Under the pieces are notes generated by a model. That model worked only from the letters and a program-made list of their open reading frames with translations, was not told the origin of the DNA and did not search any database. A stretch of 64,000 bases of DNA from NCBI RefSeq assembly GCF_047638075.1, contig NZ_JBLJBV010000066.1, forward strand, positions 1 to 64,000. The letters run 5' to 3'. Of the stretch, positions 43,172 through 52,993 are shown piece by piece. Positions within the stretch are counted from its first letter, which is position 1. Each line of letters opens with the position of its first letter. The stretch is from UBA6197 sp047638075. Its GTDB lineage: Bacteria; Pseudomonadota; Alphaproteobacteria; Rhodobacterales; Rhodobacteraceae. Both the position numbers and the translations under genes were made by a program.

Positions 43172-44265
43172 GGATGGTTCCTTCGCTTTCGGTTGATCTG
43201 ACGCATGATTTCGGCAGCTTTTCGGTTGATCTGTCGTTTAGCGCACCTGCGGGGCTGACGGCGCTGTTTGGCCATTCCGGTTCCGGCAAAACGACAGTTA
43301 TCAATGCTGTCGCGGGGTTACTGCGCCCCGACCGGGGCCGCATCACGGTGGCCAACCGGGTGCTGCTGGACACGGCCACCCGCACCAGCATTGCGCCGCA
43401 CCGACGCAAAATAGGCTATGTCTTTCAAGAAGCGCGGCTTTTTCCGCATCTGACGGTACGGCAGAATCTGTTTTACGGCCATTGGTTTGCGGCGCGCACC
43501 CCCCCTGGTGTTGCCCCCGAAAGGGTGATCGAGATGTTGGGCATTGGCGCGCTGTTGACCCGCCGCCCCGGTGCCCTTTCAGGGGGCGAGCGGCAGCGTG
43601 TGGCCATCGGGCGCGCGCTTTTGTCCAAACCCCAGATCCTGTTGATGGATGAGCCCCTTGCCGCGCTGGATGAGGCGCGCAAGACCGAAATCCTGCCCTA
43701 TCTGGAACGGCTGCGCGACGAGACGCAAATCCCCATTCTCTACGTCAGCCATTCCGCAGCCGAGGTGGCAAGGCTGGCGACCACCATTATCGTGCTGGAT
43801 CAGGGGCGGGTTCGCCATGCCGGCCCCAGCGCCCGGATTCTGGCCGACCCAGAGGCCGCGCTCAGCTTTGGCACGAACGAGGCCGGCGCGCTGATCACTG
43901 CGCGCATCGCTGCACATGAGGACGACGGCTTGACCCGGCTTGAAACGTCGGCCGGGCCGATCTGGCTGGCGCGGGTCGAAGGTGCGCCGGGCACCGAGGT
44001 GCGCGTACGGCTGCATGCCTCGGATGTGATCGTTTCGCGCAGCCGGCCGGACGGGCTTTCCGCGCTCAATATTCTGCCAGCCACCGTTACGGCGCTGGAT
44101 AGTCGCGGCGATACGCGCGCCTTTGTGCAACTGCGGGCCGGGAATGAGCTGATCCTTGCAAGGCTGACCGCCCGTTCTGCCAACGCATTGGCGCTTACCC
44201 CGGGAACGGGGTGCTATGCCATCTTAAAATCCGTGGCGGTGGTCAAGGGGGATATCGGCCGCTAA
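43168..44265 (+). CDS. modC: Molybdate ABC transporter ATP-binding protein
   Basis: A 365-residue ATPase: Walker A GHSGSGKT (residues 35-42), Q-loop YVFQEARLFPHL, signature LSGGERQRVAIGRALL, Walker B ILLMDEPLAALDE, switch VSHS. The ALSGGERQ and LFPHLTVRQNL wording is ModC-type. The C-terminal ~75 residues (…SALNILPATVTALDSRGDTRAFV…) form the MOP/TOBE domain that binds oxyanion and down-regulates transport. The start is ATG 43168 (ATGA overlap) or ATG 43174. Confidence 0.95.
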   Translation: MRMVPSLSVDLTHDFGSFSVDLSFSAPAGLTALFGHSGSGKTTVINAVAGLLRPDRGRITVANRVLLDTATRTSIAPHRRKIGYVFQEARLFPHLTVRQNLFYGHWFAARTPPGVAPERVIEMLGIGALLTRRPGALSGGERQRVAIGRALLSKPQILLMDEPLAALDEARKTEILPYLERLRDETQIPILYVSHSAAEVARLATTIIVLDQGRVRHAGPSARILADPEAALSFGTNEAGALITARIAAHEDDGLTRLETSAGPIWLARVEGAPGTEVRVRLHASDVIVSRSRPDGLSALNILPATVTALDSRGDTRAFVQLRAGNELILARLTARSANALALTPGTGCYAILKSVAVVKGDIGR

Positions 44266-44598
44266 AAACTCGGTTTATTCAGGGCGGCGCCAAACCCAGT
44301 AAAGGGACCCAGATGGCGCCAAGGCGCGCAAAACGGTAGCGCCCGGCCTACGCACGGCAAACCGCCCGCCGCGACAAGCCGATGCCAGCACCTCTTTGGG
44401 CCGCTTTATCAGGCCCCCTCCCGGCCGGTGGCTGGCAAATGATTGTGCGGCATTGATTTGACCCGGACCCGGTTTCAATCAAAAGAGGTGGAACTTGCCT
44501 CTGGTGCGCGCATCTTATGCCCTCTATCAACAAAAGGCGGTTGCAACGACCTGCCTTGGGGCCGCTATAACCGGATCCTATTGATAATAAGGCAAAAC
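44266..44598. other. Intergenic region before the flippase gene
   Basis: 333 bp between modC and the flippase start. The flippase frame stays open through its right part, but the protein-like sequence begins only at 44599. GC-rich, with repeated GGCGCC words; I see no clear terminator, promoter consensus or RNA gene. Confidence 0.5.
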
Positions 44599-46149
44599 AT
44601 GAGTTCTGTTACGATTTCAAAACGCCTTGTCGCGATCAATTCTGCCAGCTCACTGGTCGCAAAGGTCGCCAATATGACCGTGGTGCTGTGGATGTATCAG
44701 TACCTGCTGAAATATGTCTCGGCCGATGAATTCGCGGTCCTGCCGGTGGTGATGTCGCTCATGGTGTTTGCACCGCTGTTTTTTTCGTTCTTCACCGGCG
44801 GCATTGCGCGTCATCTGGTTGATGCCTACGCCAAGGGCGACAGGCTGCGGGCAACTACTATCGTCTCGTCGATCTTTCCGTTGGTGGCGGCGATGGCTTT
44901 GGTATTCTTGGTCGCCGGTATCGTGCTGGCGTTCTTCATCGGGGATGTGCTGAACATCGTTCCGGGGATGGAGCGCTCTGCGGGTTGGATGATGGCGATG
45001 CTGTTGGGCAGCTTTGCCCTGCAAATGCTGGGCCTGCCGTTTGCGGCGGGCTTTCATATCCGTCAGCGGTTTTTGGAATTGAATCTTTGGGGGTTGGCGC
45101 GCGATTTGTTGCGCATCACGCTGCTGTTGGTTTTCCTCTTGGGCATCGGGCCGCATGTGATCTGGGTGTCGTTTGCCACGGCTATATCAGAGATAACCTA
45201 CACCGGGGTAACGGTGTGGCGATCGCGCCAGATGGTGCCAGAGCTGCGGATGCGGCGCGACCTGTTTGAACCAAAGCTGGCCCGTCAACTGATGAGCTTT
45301 GGCCTTTGGACAACCGTTGGCCGGCTTGGCGGGCTGATGTATATCAACGCGGCAACCATTCTGTTGAACCTTCACGGCACCGCCATGGATGTCACCAGCT
45401 ATTATATCGGATCGACGTTCTACCGGCAGATCGACAGCACAATCAGCCTTGCCGCACTACCCCTTCTTCCTGTGCTGACGGCGATGAACGCCTTGGAGGA
45501 ACGGGAACGCCTTGCACGGACGGTGTTTCGCGGCGGGCGTTATGCGCTATGGGTGGCGCTGAGTATTGCAGTGCCGCTGACGATCTATTCGCGTGAATTC
45601 GTCGCGCTTTATCTGGGCCCGGACTATCCGCAGACGGCAATGGTGATCACGCTGTTCATGGTCATGTTTCCGTTCACCAACCCGACGATGTTGCTCGGGA
45701 TGACGGCGATGTCCACGGCACGGGTGAAGGAATTCTTCCTGCCGGCATTCCTGTTTCAATTTGCGGGTTTGGTGCTGATGGGGGTGATGCTGCGCTTTAC
45801 GGATCTGGGGGCCGTGGGGGTTGCCGTGGCGCTGAGTTTTATCACCATAGCGTCGCAGCTGACATATTTTTGGCCCCTGTGCCTGAACTTTACCGACGCC
45901 CGGTTCAAGGATTTTTCGGCTCTCGTTCTCAAACCGGGGTTGATGCCTGCTCTTGCCGGCATGTTTGCCTGGTGGGGTCTGGTCCAGATCAGGCCCATTG
46001 AAGGTTGGCGCGATCTGATCATTTATGGGTTAAGCGGTGAGGTGGTTTATTTTGTCGTTTTACTGCTGTTTTGCCTGAACGAGCGCGAAAAGACCGATCT
46101 GAAACAAGTGATCCTGCGGCTGCGTGGTCTTGTCCGCAAAAGGGTTTGA
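44599..46149 (+). CDS. Polysaccharide flippase (Wzx/MATE-like, MVF superfamily)
   Basis: A 516-residue protein with some 12-14 hydrophobic helices spread over its length, characteristic of lipid-linked oligosaccharide flippases (RfbX/Wzx, MurJ-like fold). Recognisable elements are the first pair of helices (NSASSLVAKVANMTVVLWMY), GLPFAAGFHIRQRF, and the GLWTTVGRLGGLMYINAATILLN helix. It probably moves lipid-linked sugar units to the periplasmic face. No glycosyltransferases adjoin it here. The ORF runs back to 44443; ATG 44599 with AAGGC upstream precedes the first helix. Confidence 0.85.
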   Translation: MSSVTISKRLVAINSASSLVAKVANMTVVLWMYQYLLKYVSADEFAVLPVVMSLMVFAPLFFSFFTGGIARHLVDAYAKGDRLRATTIVSSIFPLVAAMALVFLVAGIVLAFFIGDVLNIVPGMERSAGWMMAMLLGSFALQMLGLPFAAGFHIRQRFLELNLWGLARDLLRITLLLVFLLGIGPHVIWVSFATAISEITYTGVTVWRSRQMVPELRMRRDLFEPKLARQLMSFGLWTTVGRLGGLMYINAATILLNLHGTAMDVTSYYIGSTFYRQIDSTISLAALPLLPVLTAMNALEERERLARTVFRGGRYALWVALSIAVPLTIYSREFVALYLGPDYPQTAMVITLFMVMFPFTNPTMLLGMTAMSTARVKEFFLPAFLFQFAGLVLMGVMLRFTDLGAVGVAVALSFITIASQLTYFWPLCLNFTDARFKDFSALVLKPGLMPALAGMFAWWGLVQIRPIEGWRDLIIYGLSGEVVYFVVLLLFCLNEREKTDLKQVILRLRGLVRKRV

Positions 46150-46262
46150 GGCGCAGATACTACCGCTGATTTTCCGCCCGGGATCAATCATTTGCATCGC
46201 AGGCGCTACGCCGCGTTCGTATTCGCGTCGTCGTTATTGAGGGGGCAGCGCTGCGGCCTTCC

Positions 46263-46934
46263 TTATGAAAAAAGGGCCCCGGTTTTCGTAAAGCGGTTGA
46301 TTGGCACGAAAGGATCACCGTCTGGCGCCAGAAAGCCTGCCCCTTCAGGCGGGGTAGTGCCACCGGGTGTGCTGGCCTGTGGATGAAACAGAACCGTCAT
46401 CCCCGCAGCAAGCCCCGCCGCCACGCCCAGCTTGCTGTCTTCGACCACGAGGCAATCTTTTGGCGCGCAGCCCAGCCGCTTTGCGGCCAACAAATACCCC
46501 TCTGGGTCTGGCTTGCCACGGTGCAGATCCGTGCGGCTGACCGTCACCGGCAAGATCAGATCAAGGCCCGTAGCGCGCAGGCACAACGCCACCTCATCGG
46601 CGGTAGAGTTCGACACGACCGCCATCGGAACACCCCGCGCCGCCAACGCTTCGGCCACACGCGAGACGCTTTCGCGTCGCGGAATGTTGGTTGAATGGGC
46701 TTTGTAGTGCCGCCATTTCAGGGTCAGCCAGTCTGCAAGGCTGATTTCGGTCCCGGTCTGCGCGACCATGGCGCGATGGACCTGTTCGGCGCTGGACCCG
46801 ATCAGACCTTCGGTAAAGCCCTCTGGCAGGGTCAGGCCAAGCTCTTTTACCGCGCCGGCAAAGGCGCGCGCGTGGACCGGCTCGCTGTCGACCAGGGTGC
46901 CGTCCATATCCCATAAAACAGCCCGTTGCGTCAC
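46263..46934 (-). CDS. HAD-superfamily phosphatase (beta-phosphoglucomutase-like)
   Basis: A 223-residue HAD hydrolase: motif I DMDGTLVDSEP (residues 9-19, nucleophile Asp9), motif II VVSNST, motif III lysine in GKPDPEGYL and motif IV VVEDSKLGV. The cap between motif I and II is the helical type of phosphoglycolate phosphatases and beta-phosphoglucomutases; the substrate is undefined. GTG 46934 has AGGAGG seven bases upstream, so the 14 additional codons back to 46976 are not used. A phosphatase of this size may act in metabolite repair. Confidence 0.87.
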   Translation of the reverse strand: MTQRAVLWDMDGTLVDSEPVHARAFAGAVKELGLTLPEGFTEGLIGSSAEQVHRAMVAQTGTEISLADWLTLKWRHYKAHSTNIPRRESVSRVAEALAARGVPMAVVSNSTADEVALCLRATGLDLILPVTVSRTDLHRGKPDPEGYLLAAKRLGCAPKDCLVVEDSKLGVAAGLAAGMTVLFHPQASTPGGTTPPEGAGFLAPDGDPFVPINRFTKTGALFS

Positions 46935-47228
46935 AACAGCCCCTCCTGAACAGCGTGCCCCACCTTGGCGTTGCAATAAAGTTGCGGATAGTTCTCTATC
47001 ATTTCGTCACAATCCCTGGTCCAGAATCGGTTTAGCGCAGCGCGTCCCAAAGGCGGACCGTGGGTCGCGCTCTGGTGCCCCGAAACCTTTGAAATTGCCG
47101 CCCCGATTGCGACCCTATATCAACTTTTCCGGGGCAAGACAGGGCATAGCAGTTGTGATCCCGCCGTAGCCCGCAACGGCAAGCGTTTTCACGCCCGCCG
47201 CCGCGTTCCCGGTGTGCCTTGTGTCTGC
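46935..47228. other. Spacer between HAD phosphatase and gamma carbonic anhydrase genes
   Basis: 294 bp, no credible gene on either strand. The phosphatase promoter should lie here; no consensus or terminator is clear by eye. Confidence 0.5.
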
Positions 47229-47747
47229 TCAGGCGGGTTTCAGCCCGGCGCGATAGCGTTTTGCATTGGCGCGGTAATGCTCGGCCGAGTCCAGCAGTCG
47301 TTGGCGCGCCTCGTCATCCAGTTCGCGCACTACTTTTCCGGGGGCACCCATCACCAGACTGAAATCAGGGATGATCTTACCCTCGGTGATCAATGCGCCC
47401 GCGCCAATCAGGCAACCCCGCCCGATCTGCGCGCCGTTCAGCACTGTGGCACCCATGCCGATCAGCGACCCCGCACCGATGGTGCAGCCATGCAGCATTG
47501 CCTTGTGCCCAATGGTACAATTTGCGCCAATCACCAGCGGATAGCCCATATCCGTATGCAACACGCTGCTTTCTTGAATGTTCGATCCGGCCCCGACCCG
47601 GATTTCTTCGTTGTCCCCCCGCAGGGTGGCGCAAAACCAGACACTGGCGCCGGGCTCCAAAACAACCTTGCCGATCAGGTTGGCGTCAGGGGCAACCCAG
47701 GCGTCGGGCGCGATTTGCGGGACGATACCGTCAAGTGCATAGATCAT
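47229..47747 (-). CDS. Gamma carbonic anhydrase family protein
   Basis: A 172-residue left-handed beta-helix protein of the Cam/YrdA type. Metal-binding histidines are visible in SVLHTDMGYP, CTIGHKAMLHGCTIG, and the trimer-forming repeats run through most of the chain (VAPDANLIGKVVLEPGASVWF). It may hydrate CO2 or be an inactive relative; YrdA-like proteins often lack activity. The stop and start of the pair overlap the gmk end by 4 bp, so the two are co-translated. Confidence 0.88.
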   Translation of the reverse strand: MIYALDGIVPQIAPDAWVAPDANLIGKVVLEPGASVWFCATLRGDNEEIRVGAGSNIQESSVLHTDMGYPLVIGANCTIGHKAMLHGCTIGAGSLIGMGATVLNGAQIGRGCLIGAGALITEGKIIPDFSLVMGAPGKVVRELDDEARQRLLDSAEHYRANAKRYRAGLKPA

Positions 47748-48379
47748 CGGGCGTCGAATTCCTTGTTCAGGTTGCGGATAAAATCGGTCAGGCCGGGTTG
47801 GCGGTCGCGGCGCATCCGTTCGGCCCGCAGGATGGTTTTCAACTCGTCCTCGGCGGTGTCCAGATCCTCGTTCACCAGAACGTAATCATATTCCGCCCAA
47901 TGGCTGATTTCTGATTGGGACTTGGCCATTCGCCCGGCGATGATCTCTTCTGTGTCCTGCCCGCGCCCGCGCAGGCGCGACTCAAGATCTGCGATCGACG
48001 GCGGCAGGATGAAGATCGACACCACATCCTTACCAAGGGACGAATTGCGGATCTGTTGCCCGCCCTGCCAATCAATATCGAAAAGCGTATCGCGGCCCTC
48101 GTGCATCGCCGCCTCGACCGGGGATTTGGGGGTACCGTAGAGGTTGCCGAACACCTCGGCATGTTCCAGCATGTCGCCCGCCGCAACCATCGCCTCAAAT
48201 GCGGCGCGGTCGCGAAAGAAATAGTCGTGACCGTCTTGCTCGCCGGCGCGCGGCGCCCGCGTCGTTGCCGAAACCGAGAATTTCAGCGTCGGATCCCACG
48301 CCATCAGCCGTTTGGCCAAGGTCGATTTGCCCGCCCCCGACGGCGATGACAGAATGATCAAAAGCCCTTTGCGGGTCAT
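47744..48379 (-). CDS. gmk: Guanylate kinase
   Basis: A 211-residue kinase converting GMP to GDP. The P-loop SSPSGAGKST is at residues 11-20; VSATTRAPRAGEQDGHDYFF is the GMP-binding segment and LFDIDWQGGQQI the family-specific block. Length is typical. It is 3 bp downstream of yicC, an order conserved in alphaproteobacteria, and overlaps the carbonic-anhydrase gene. Confidence 0.95.
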   Translation of the reverse strand: MTRKGLLIILSSPSGAGKSTLAKRLMAWDPTLKFSVSATTRAPRAGEQDGHDYFFRDRAAFEAMVAAGDMLEHAEVFGNLYGTPKSPVEAAMHEGRDTLFDIDWQGGQQIRNSSLGKDVVSIFILPPSIADLESRLRGRGQDTEEIIAGRMAKSQSEISHWAEYDYVLVNEDLDTAEDELKTILRAERMRRDRQPGLTDFIRNLNKEFDAR

Positions 48380-48382
48380 GGC

Positions 48383-49300
48383 TTACTCCACGTTCTGGAT
48401 CTGCTCGCGCATCTGGTCGATGGTGTGTTTGAGGTCAAGCCCGATCGCAGTCAAGATGGTAGAGCCGGATTTTGAGCATAGGGTATTTGCCTCACGGGTA
48501 AATTCCTGGCTCAGGAATTCAAATTTGCGTCCCACGGGCGCGGGGTCGGCCAAAAGCGCGCGGGCCGCGGCGATATGGGCGGTAAGGCGGTCTATTTCTT
48601 CGGTGACATCCGCCTTGATCGCCAGCAGGGCCAGTTCTTGCGCAACGCGGTTCGGGTCTGCGGCCGGGGCGCTGTCTATCACGCGTTGAAGGGCGGCTTT
48701 GAGGGCGGCGGCAACCTCGGGGCGGCGCGCATTGGCGGCCGCAAGCGCGGCGGCGGTCAGCGCCTCTATACGGTCCACCTGGGCGGCAATCACGGCGCCA
48801 AGTGCGGCGCCTTCTGTCGCCCGCGTGCTGTTGAAATCCGTCAAAACGCGGGTTAGATCCGCCAGCAACACCGTGCGCAAGGCGGTGGTATCGGGCAGAT
48901 CGGGGCTGTGCTGCTCTGTGACACCGCGCAGCGCCATGATGTCGCTTGCACGGGTCGGGGCCAGCGTCAGGCCGCGTTCGCCGGCCTCATACTGGATATG
49001 GGCCACAGCGATCAAGGCAGCCGTCAGCCCATTGGGGCTGACGCGTGGCAAATCCGCGCCCTCATTATGGGTCAGCTTCAGGTTCACCGTGACATTGCCC
49101 CGCGCCACCACCTGCCCCACAGCGGCGCGCACCATCGGCTCGAGCCCGCCAATACCGTCTGGCAGGCGCAGGCGCAGATCCATCCCCTTGCCGTTGACGG
49201 CGCGCACCTCCCACATCCATTCGTGGTTATGGGCGGCCCCCCGCAGGCTGGCAAAACCGGTCATCGAGATTGTGCGGTGTATTGGATCAGGCTTAACCAT
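48383..49300 (-). CDS. yicC: YicC family endoribonuclease-type protein
   Basis: A 305-residue protein with the YicC N-terminal signature (SMTGFASLRG, VNGKGMDLRLRLP) and the C-terminal DUF1732 block (ALLAIKADVTEEIDRLTAHI, EFLSQEFTREANTLCSKSG). YicC homologues have been described as RNases that act on small RNAs. ATG 49300 is taken because SMTGFA lies inside the protein; an alternative ATG at 49264 would lose the serine. It is in one unit with gmk. Confidence 0.9.
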   Translation of the reverse strand: MVKPDPIHRTISMTGFASLRGAAHNHEWMWEVRAVNGKGMDLRLRLPDGIGGLEPMVRAAVGQVVARGNVTVNLKLTHNEGADLPRVSPNGLTAALIAVAHIQYEAGERGLTLAPTRASDIMALRGVTEQHSPDLPDTTALRTVLLADLTRVLTDFNSTRATEGAALGAVIAAQVDRIEALTAAALAAANARRPEVAAALKAALQRVIDSAPAADPNRVAQELALLAIKADVTEEIDRLTAHIAAARALLADPAPVGRKFEFLSQEFTREANTLCSKSGSTILTAIGLDLKHTIDQMREQIQNVE

Positions 49301-49500
49301 ATATTACTTTTGTTCCCCCTCGGGTCGAGAAATGGCGTATCTTAACACTTGAGTAATCATGATGGATTTCAGGCCAACACTAGCGCGATCAAGGCGCGAC
49401 GTGACAGCCCGAAAGCAAAGGCGGCGTGAAATGTCGCAGCGCAGCAACAGGCGGGTTTGATGTGAGACTAGGTCAAGGGTCTTCGGGCAAGGTGGTCGCA

Positions 49501-50169
49501 ATGGGTGAACTGGACAGGGGTAAGGGCAATCGGATCGCAGCCGAGGTGCGTGCCTATTGGGAGGGGTTGCGCAACGGTCGTCTGGTTCCGACCCGTTCTG
49601 ACGTGGACCCGCGCGGAATCGAGCGCGCATTGGAACACGCCTTCCTTTTGGAACGGATTGCGCCCGGTGCTGCACGGTTCCGGGTGGCAGGCATGCATCT
49701 GAATGACCTGATGGGCATGGAGGTGCGCGGTATGCCGCTGACCGCGTTCTTTACCCCGACGGCCCGCAAACGGATAAGCGACATCCTTGAAAGCGCGTTC
49801 AACAGCCCCGAAGTGGCCGATCTGACGCTGAATGCTGAAACTGGTTTTGGCAAACCCGCCCTGCAAGCGCGGTTGTTGATCCTGCCGATGACGTCGGATT
49901 TAGGGGACGTCAATCGCGCCTTGGGCTGTCTGATCGCAGAAGGCGCGATCGGGCGAAGCCCGCGCCGGTTTGAACTGGCCAAGGCGCAGATTAGCCCGAT
50001 AATCGCCGGTAGCGTGATCGGACGCCGCCAATCGCCGGCGGCAACACTGCGCCAGACCGGCCTTGCCGAGGCGCCTGCCCATTTTGCCCCCGCCTTACCG
50101 ACGGCCACGCCACAGATGACACCAGAAGCGCGGCGGGCCATGTTGCGGCTAGTTCGGTCTGACGATTAG
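49501..50169 (+). CDS. PAS-domain protein (PAS_5 / DUF1488-like group)
   Basis: A 222-residue cytoplasmic protein. Residues ~20-130 match the compact PAS domain common in alphaproteobacteria (VRAYWEGLRNGRLVPTRSDVDPRGI … FLLERIAPGAARFRVAGMHL … MPLTAFF), followed by a low-complexity C-terminal tail. No output domain, so a partner is needed. ATG 49501 has AAGGTGG upstream; longer alternatives in the same frame lack the PAS motif. Function unknown. Confidence 0.75.
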   Translation: MGELDRGKGNRIAAEVRAYWEGLRNGRLVPTRSDVDPRGIERALEHAFLLERIAPGAARFRVAGMHLNDLMGMEVRGMPLTAFFTPTARKRISDILESAFNSPEVADLTLNAETGFGKPALQARLLILPMTSDLGDVNRALGCLIAEGAIGRSPRRFELAKAQISPIIAGSVIGRRQSPAATLRQTGLAEAPAHFAPALPTATPQMTPEARRAMLRLVRSDD

Positions 50170-50193
50170 GCCCTGCCCTTTTGAAAAACCAGA

Positions 50194-50219
50194 ACGGCGG
50201 CCGCGCATCGGGCCGCCGT
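50194..50219. terminator. Terminator between PAS protein and DAHP synthase genes
   Basis: ACGGCGGCC (50194-50202) and GGCCGCCGT (50211-50219) form a perfect 9-bp stem with an 8-base loop between the two convergent stops, followed by CTTGGTTTT on the plus strand. Confidence 0.7.
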
Positions 50220-50235
50220 CTTGGTTTTCAGCCGA

Positions 50236-51606
50236 TCAAAGGCCAGAGGCTTGCCTCATCATCCGCCGGTCTTTCAGCTCTTCCGCAACGAGGAACGCCA
50301 ACTCCAGCGATTGGCTTGCGTTCAGGCGCGGGTCGCAGGCGGTGTGGTAGCGCGATTGCAGATCTTCGTCGGTAACGGCGCGCACCCCACCGGTGCATTC
50401 GGTCACGTCCTTGCCGGTCATCTCGAAATGCACACCACCAGGGATCGTGCCCTCGGCCTTGTGGACAGCAAAGAATTCGCGCACCTCGCGCAGGACCGAA
50501 TCAAAGGGCCGCGTCTTGTAGCCCGAGGGCGATTTGATCGTGTTGCCGTGCATCGGATCGCAGGTCCAGACCACCTTGGCGCCTTCGGATTGCACCGTGT
50601 TGATCAGGCGCGGCAGGTGGTCGCCCACCGACCCCGCCCCAAAGCGCGCAATCAGCGTCAGCCGCCCGGCCTCATTTTCGGGGTTCAGCTTGGCCAACAG
50701 CACCTTCAGATCCTCGGCCGTCATCGAGGGGCCGCATTTCAACCCGATCGGGTTTTGCACGCCCCGGCAGAATTCCACATGCGCCCCGGCAGGTTGGCGG
50801 GTGCGGTCACCGATCCACAGCATATGGCCGGACCCGGCCACAGGCAGGCCCGTGGTGCTGTCGACCCGGCACAAGGCCTCTTCGTATTCCAGCAACAACG
50901 CTTCGTGCGAGGTGTAGAATTCGACCGTGCCCAGTTCATGCGCGGTGTCCGAGGTGACGCCCGCCGCTGCCATGAAGTCCATCGCATCGGAAATCTGCCG
51001 CGCCACTTCACGGTAGCGCTGCGCCTCATCCTCTTCGGTAAAGCCGGAAATCCAGCTTTGGACGCGGTGAATATCGGCGTAACCCCCGCTTGAAAAGGCG
51101 CGCAGCAGGTTCAGACTGGCGGCGGCCTGGGTATAGGCCTGCAACATGCGGGCAGGGTCAGGGATCCGCGCGGCGGCGGTAAAGTCAAACCCGTTGATGA
51201 TGTCACCGCGGTAGCTGGGCAGCTCGACACCGTCCACGACTTCGGTCGCGGCGGAACGCGGTTTGGCAAATTGCCCCGCCATCCGGCCGATCTTGATCAC
51301 CGGAACCTTTGCGCCCCAGGTCAGCACGATGGCCATTTGCAGCATCACCTTGAAGGTATCGCGGATGTTGTCGGCCGAAAACTCGGCAAAGCTTTCGGCG
51401 CAGTCGCCGCCTTGCAGCATGAAGGCACGGCCCTCGGCCACTTCGCCCAGATAGGATTTCAGCCGCCGCGCTTCGCCCGCAAAAACCAGGGGCGGCATCT
51501 TGGCCAGATTTGCCTCGACCGATTGAACAGCGGCGATATCGGGATATTCCGGCATCTGCACGCGCGGCAACGCACGCCAGTCAGATTTCGTCCAGCCCTT
51601 GGTCAT
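50236..51606 (-). CDS. Class II 3-deoxy-7-phosphoheptulonate (DAHP) synthase
   Basis: A 456-residue enzyme condensing PEP and erythrose 4-phosphate in the first step of aromatic amino-acid synthesis. It is the class II (plant/mycobacterial) type: MLQGGDCAESFAEFS carries the metal-binding Cys, IGRMAGQFAKPRS and RGDIINGFDF follow, and CDPMHGN and HFEMTGKDVTECTGG complete the active site. It is unrelated in sequence to the class I AroF/AroG/AroH enzymes. ATG 51606 is favoured because AAGGAG lies six bases upstream; the ATG at 51612 directly abuts that site. Confidence 0.95.
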   Translation of the reverse strand: MTKGWTKSDWRALPRVQMPEYPDIAAVQSVEANLAKMPPLVFAGEARRLKSYLGEVAEGRAFMLQGGDCAESFAEFSADNIRDTFKVMLQMAIVLTWGAKVPVIKIGRMAGQFAKPRSAATEVVDGVELPSYRGDIINGFDFTAAARIPDPARMLQAYTQAAASLNLLRAFSSGGYADIHRVQSWISGFTEEDEAQRYREVARQISDAMDFMAAAGVTSDTAHELGTVEFYTSHEALLLEYEEALCRVDSTTGLPVAGSGHMLWIGDRTRQPAGAHVEFCRGVQNPIGLKCGPSMTAEDLKVLLAKLNPENEAGRLTLIARFGAGSVGDHLPRLINTVQSEGAKVVWTCDPMHGNTIKSPSGYKTRPFDSVLREVREFFAVHKAEGTIPGGVHFEMTGKDVTECTGGVRAVTDEDLQSRYHTACDPRLNASQSLELAFLVAEELKDRRMMRQASGL

Positions 51607-51768
51607 GTCCATCTCCTTCGCCTCGTTCGCGGTAACGGGCGCCTTATACGCGGCCCGCGCACCTGACGCAAACCCTACTGCGGGCCTTGGACGCTAATAT
51701 AACTCTGCCTCTTGCGGGCGTCTGGTTTCCCTGATCTGGTGGGTCAAACGACGTCTTACGGGTCGCAA

Positions 51769-52806
51769 ATGCACAATTCTCGTTCTACACGGCCCTTGTC
51801 TGGCCAATCACCCAATCGCCCCTTGCACACATACGCAGCGATCAAGCCACGCTGCTTTGTGTTTTTGCTGCTTGACCGCTTTACGCTGATGTCCTTTGCC
51901 GGCGCGATCGAGCCTTTGCGGCTGGCCAATCGCGTCTCGGGGCTGGACCTCTACGACTGGAAACTGGCGGGCGAAAACGGCACCGAAGCAATCTGCTCAA
52001 ACGGCGCAAGACTGCGGCTGGACCAGGGGCTGACAGAAATTTCACGCGATGACACAGTGATGGTCTGCGGTGGTGTCGATGTTGCCGAGGCCACGACAAA
52101 GCCGGTGTTGAACTGGCTGCGCCGCGAGGCCCGCCGGGGGGTCGCTATTGGCGGGCTTTGCACGGGCGCATGGGCGCTGGCGCGGGCCGGTCTTTTGGAT
52201 GGCAAGCGCGCCACGATCCATTGGGAAAATCAGGACAGTTTCATCGAGGAATTCGACGAGGTCCGATTGACGAAGTCGGTTTTTGTCGTTGATGGCAACC
52301 GGATGAGCACCGCCGGTGGCACCGCCTCGATTGACCTGATGCTGAAGATCATCGCCCAGGATCACGGCGAGGGGCTGGCCAATACCGTGGCGGATCAGCT
52401 GATCTACAACTCCATCCGCACCGATCAGGACAGCCAGCGCCTGTCGATCCCCACGCGGATCGGCGTGCGGCACCCGAAACTGGCGCAGGTGATTGGCCGG
52501 ATGGAGGCGAATATCGAAGAGCCGATCAGCCCGGCAAAGCTGGCCGAAGAGGTGGGAATGTCCACCCGCCAGCTAGAGCGCCTGTTTCGCCGCTACCTGA
52601 ACCGCAGCCCAAAACGCTATTACATGGAAATCCGCCTGCAAAAGGCGCGCAACCTGCTGATGCAAACGGAAATGAGCGTGATCAACGTGGCATTGGCGTG
52701 TGGTTTTGCCAGTCCCTCGCATTTTTCCAAGTGCTACCGCGCACAATATTCAACCACCCCCTACCGCGAGCGCGGCACCTCTGGCGGGTTCGACGAAAAT
52801 GACTGA
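51769..52806 (+). CDS. GlxA-type transcriptional regulator (DJ-1/PfpI + AraC)
   Basis: A 345-residue regulator. The N-terminal DJ-1/PfpI-like domain (residues ~25-200) has the nucleophile-elbow-like GGLCTGAWAL with Cys131; the C-terminal AraC DNA-binding domain (~250-340) contains LAEEVGMSTRQLERLFRRYL and VALACGFASPSHFSKCYRAQY. Such regulators (GbdR, CdhR, ArgR type) respond to amine or amino-acid derived compounds. The next genes encode a branched-chain amino-acid transporter on the same strand, so regulation of it is plausible but unproven. The start is ATG 51769 in a frame open to 51712. Confidence 0.88.
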   Translation: MHNSRSTRPLSGQSPNRPLHTYAAIKPRCFVFLLLDRFTLMSFAGAIEPLRLANRVSGLDLYDWKLAGENGTEAICSNGARLRLDQGLTEISRDDTVMVCGGVDVAEATTKPVLNWLRREARRGVAIGGLCTGAWALARAGLLDGKRATIHWENQDSFIEEFDEVRLTKSVFVVDGNRMSTAGGTASIDLMLKIIAQDHGEGLANTVADQLIYNSIRTDQDSQRLSIPTRIGVRHPKLAQVIGRMEANIEEPISPAKLAEEVGMSTRQLERLFRRYLNRSPKRYYMEIRLQKARNLLMQTEMSVINVALACGFASPSHFSKCYRAQYSTTPYRERGTSGGFDEND

Positions 52807-52993
52807 AGGCGCCCGTGGTGACGGCAGGACCGGGCACCGTTCGATCCACCCCCATACGACGTAGCGTAAGCCCGATCGTTTAGGGCACTTTCACCCTTTT
52901 CAACGCCCAATATACATCGGATGGGGATTTTCTTTTGATCTGACGCACACTAACCTCTGGCCCCAGAACAATGTTCCAACCGGGAGTGAGATA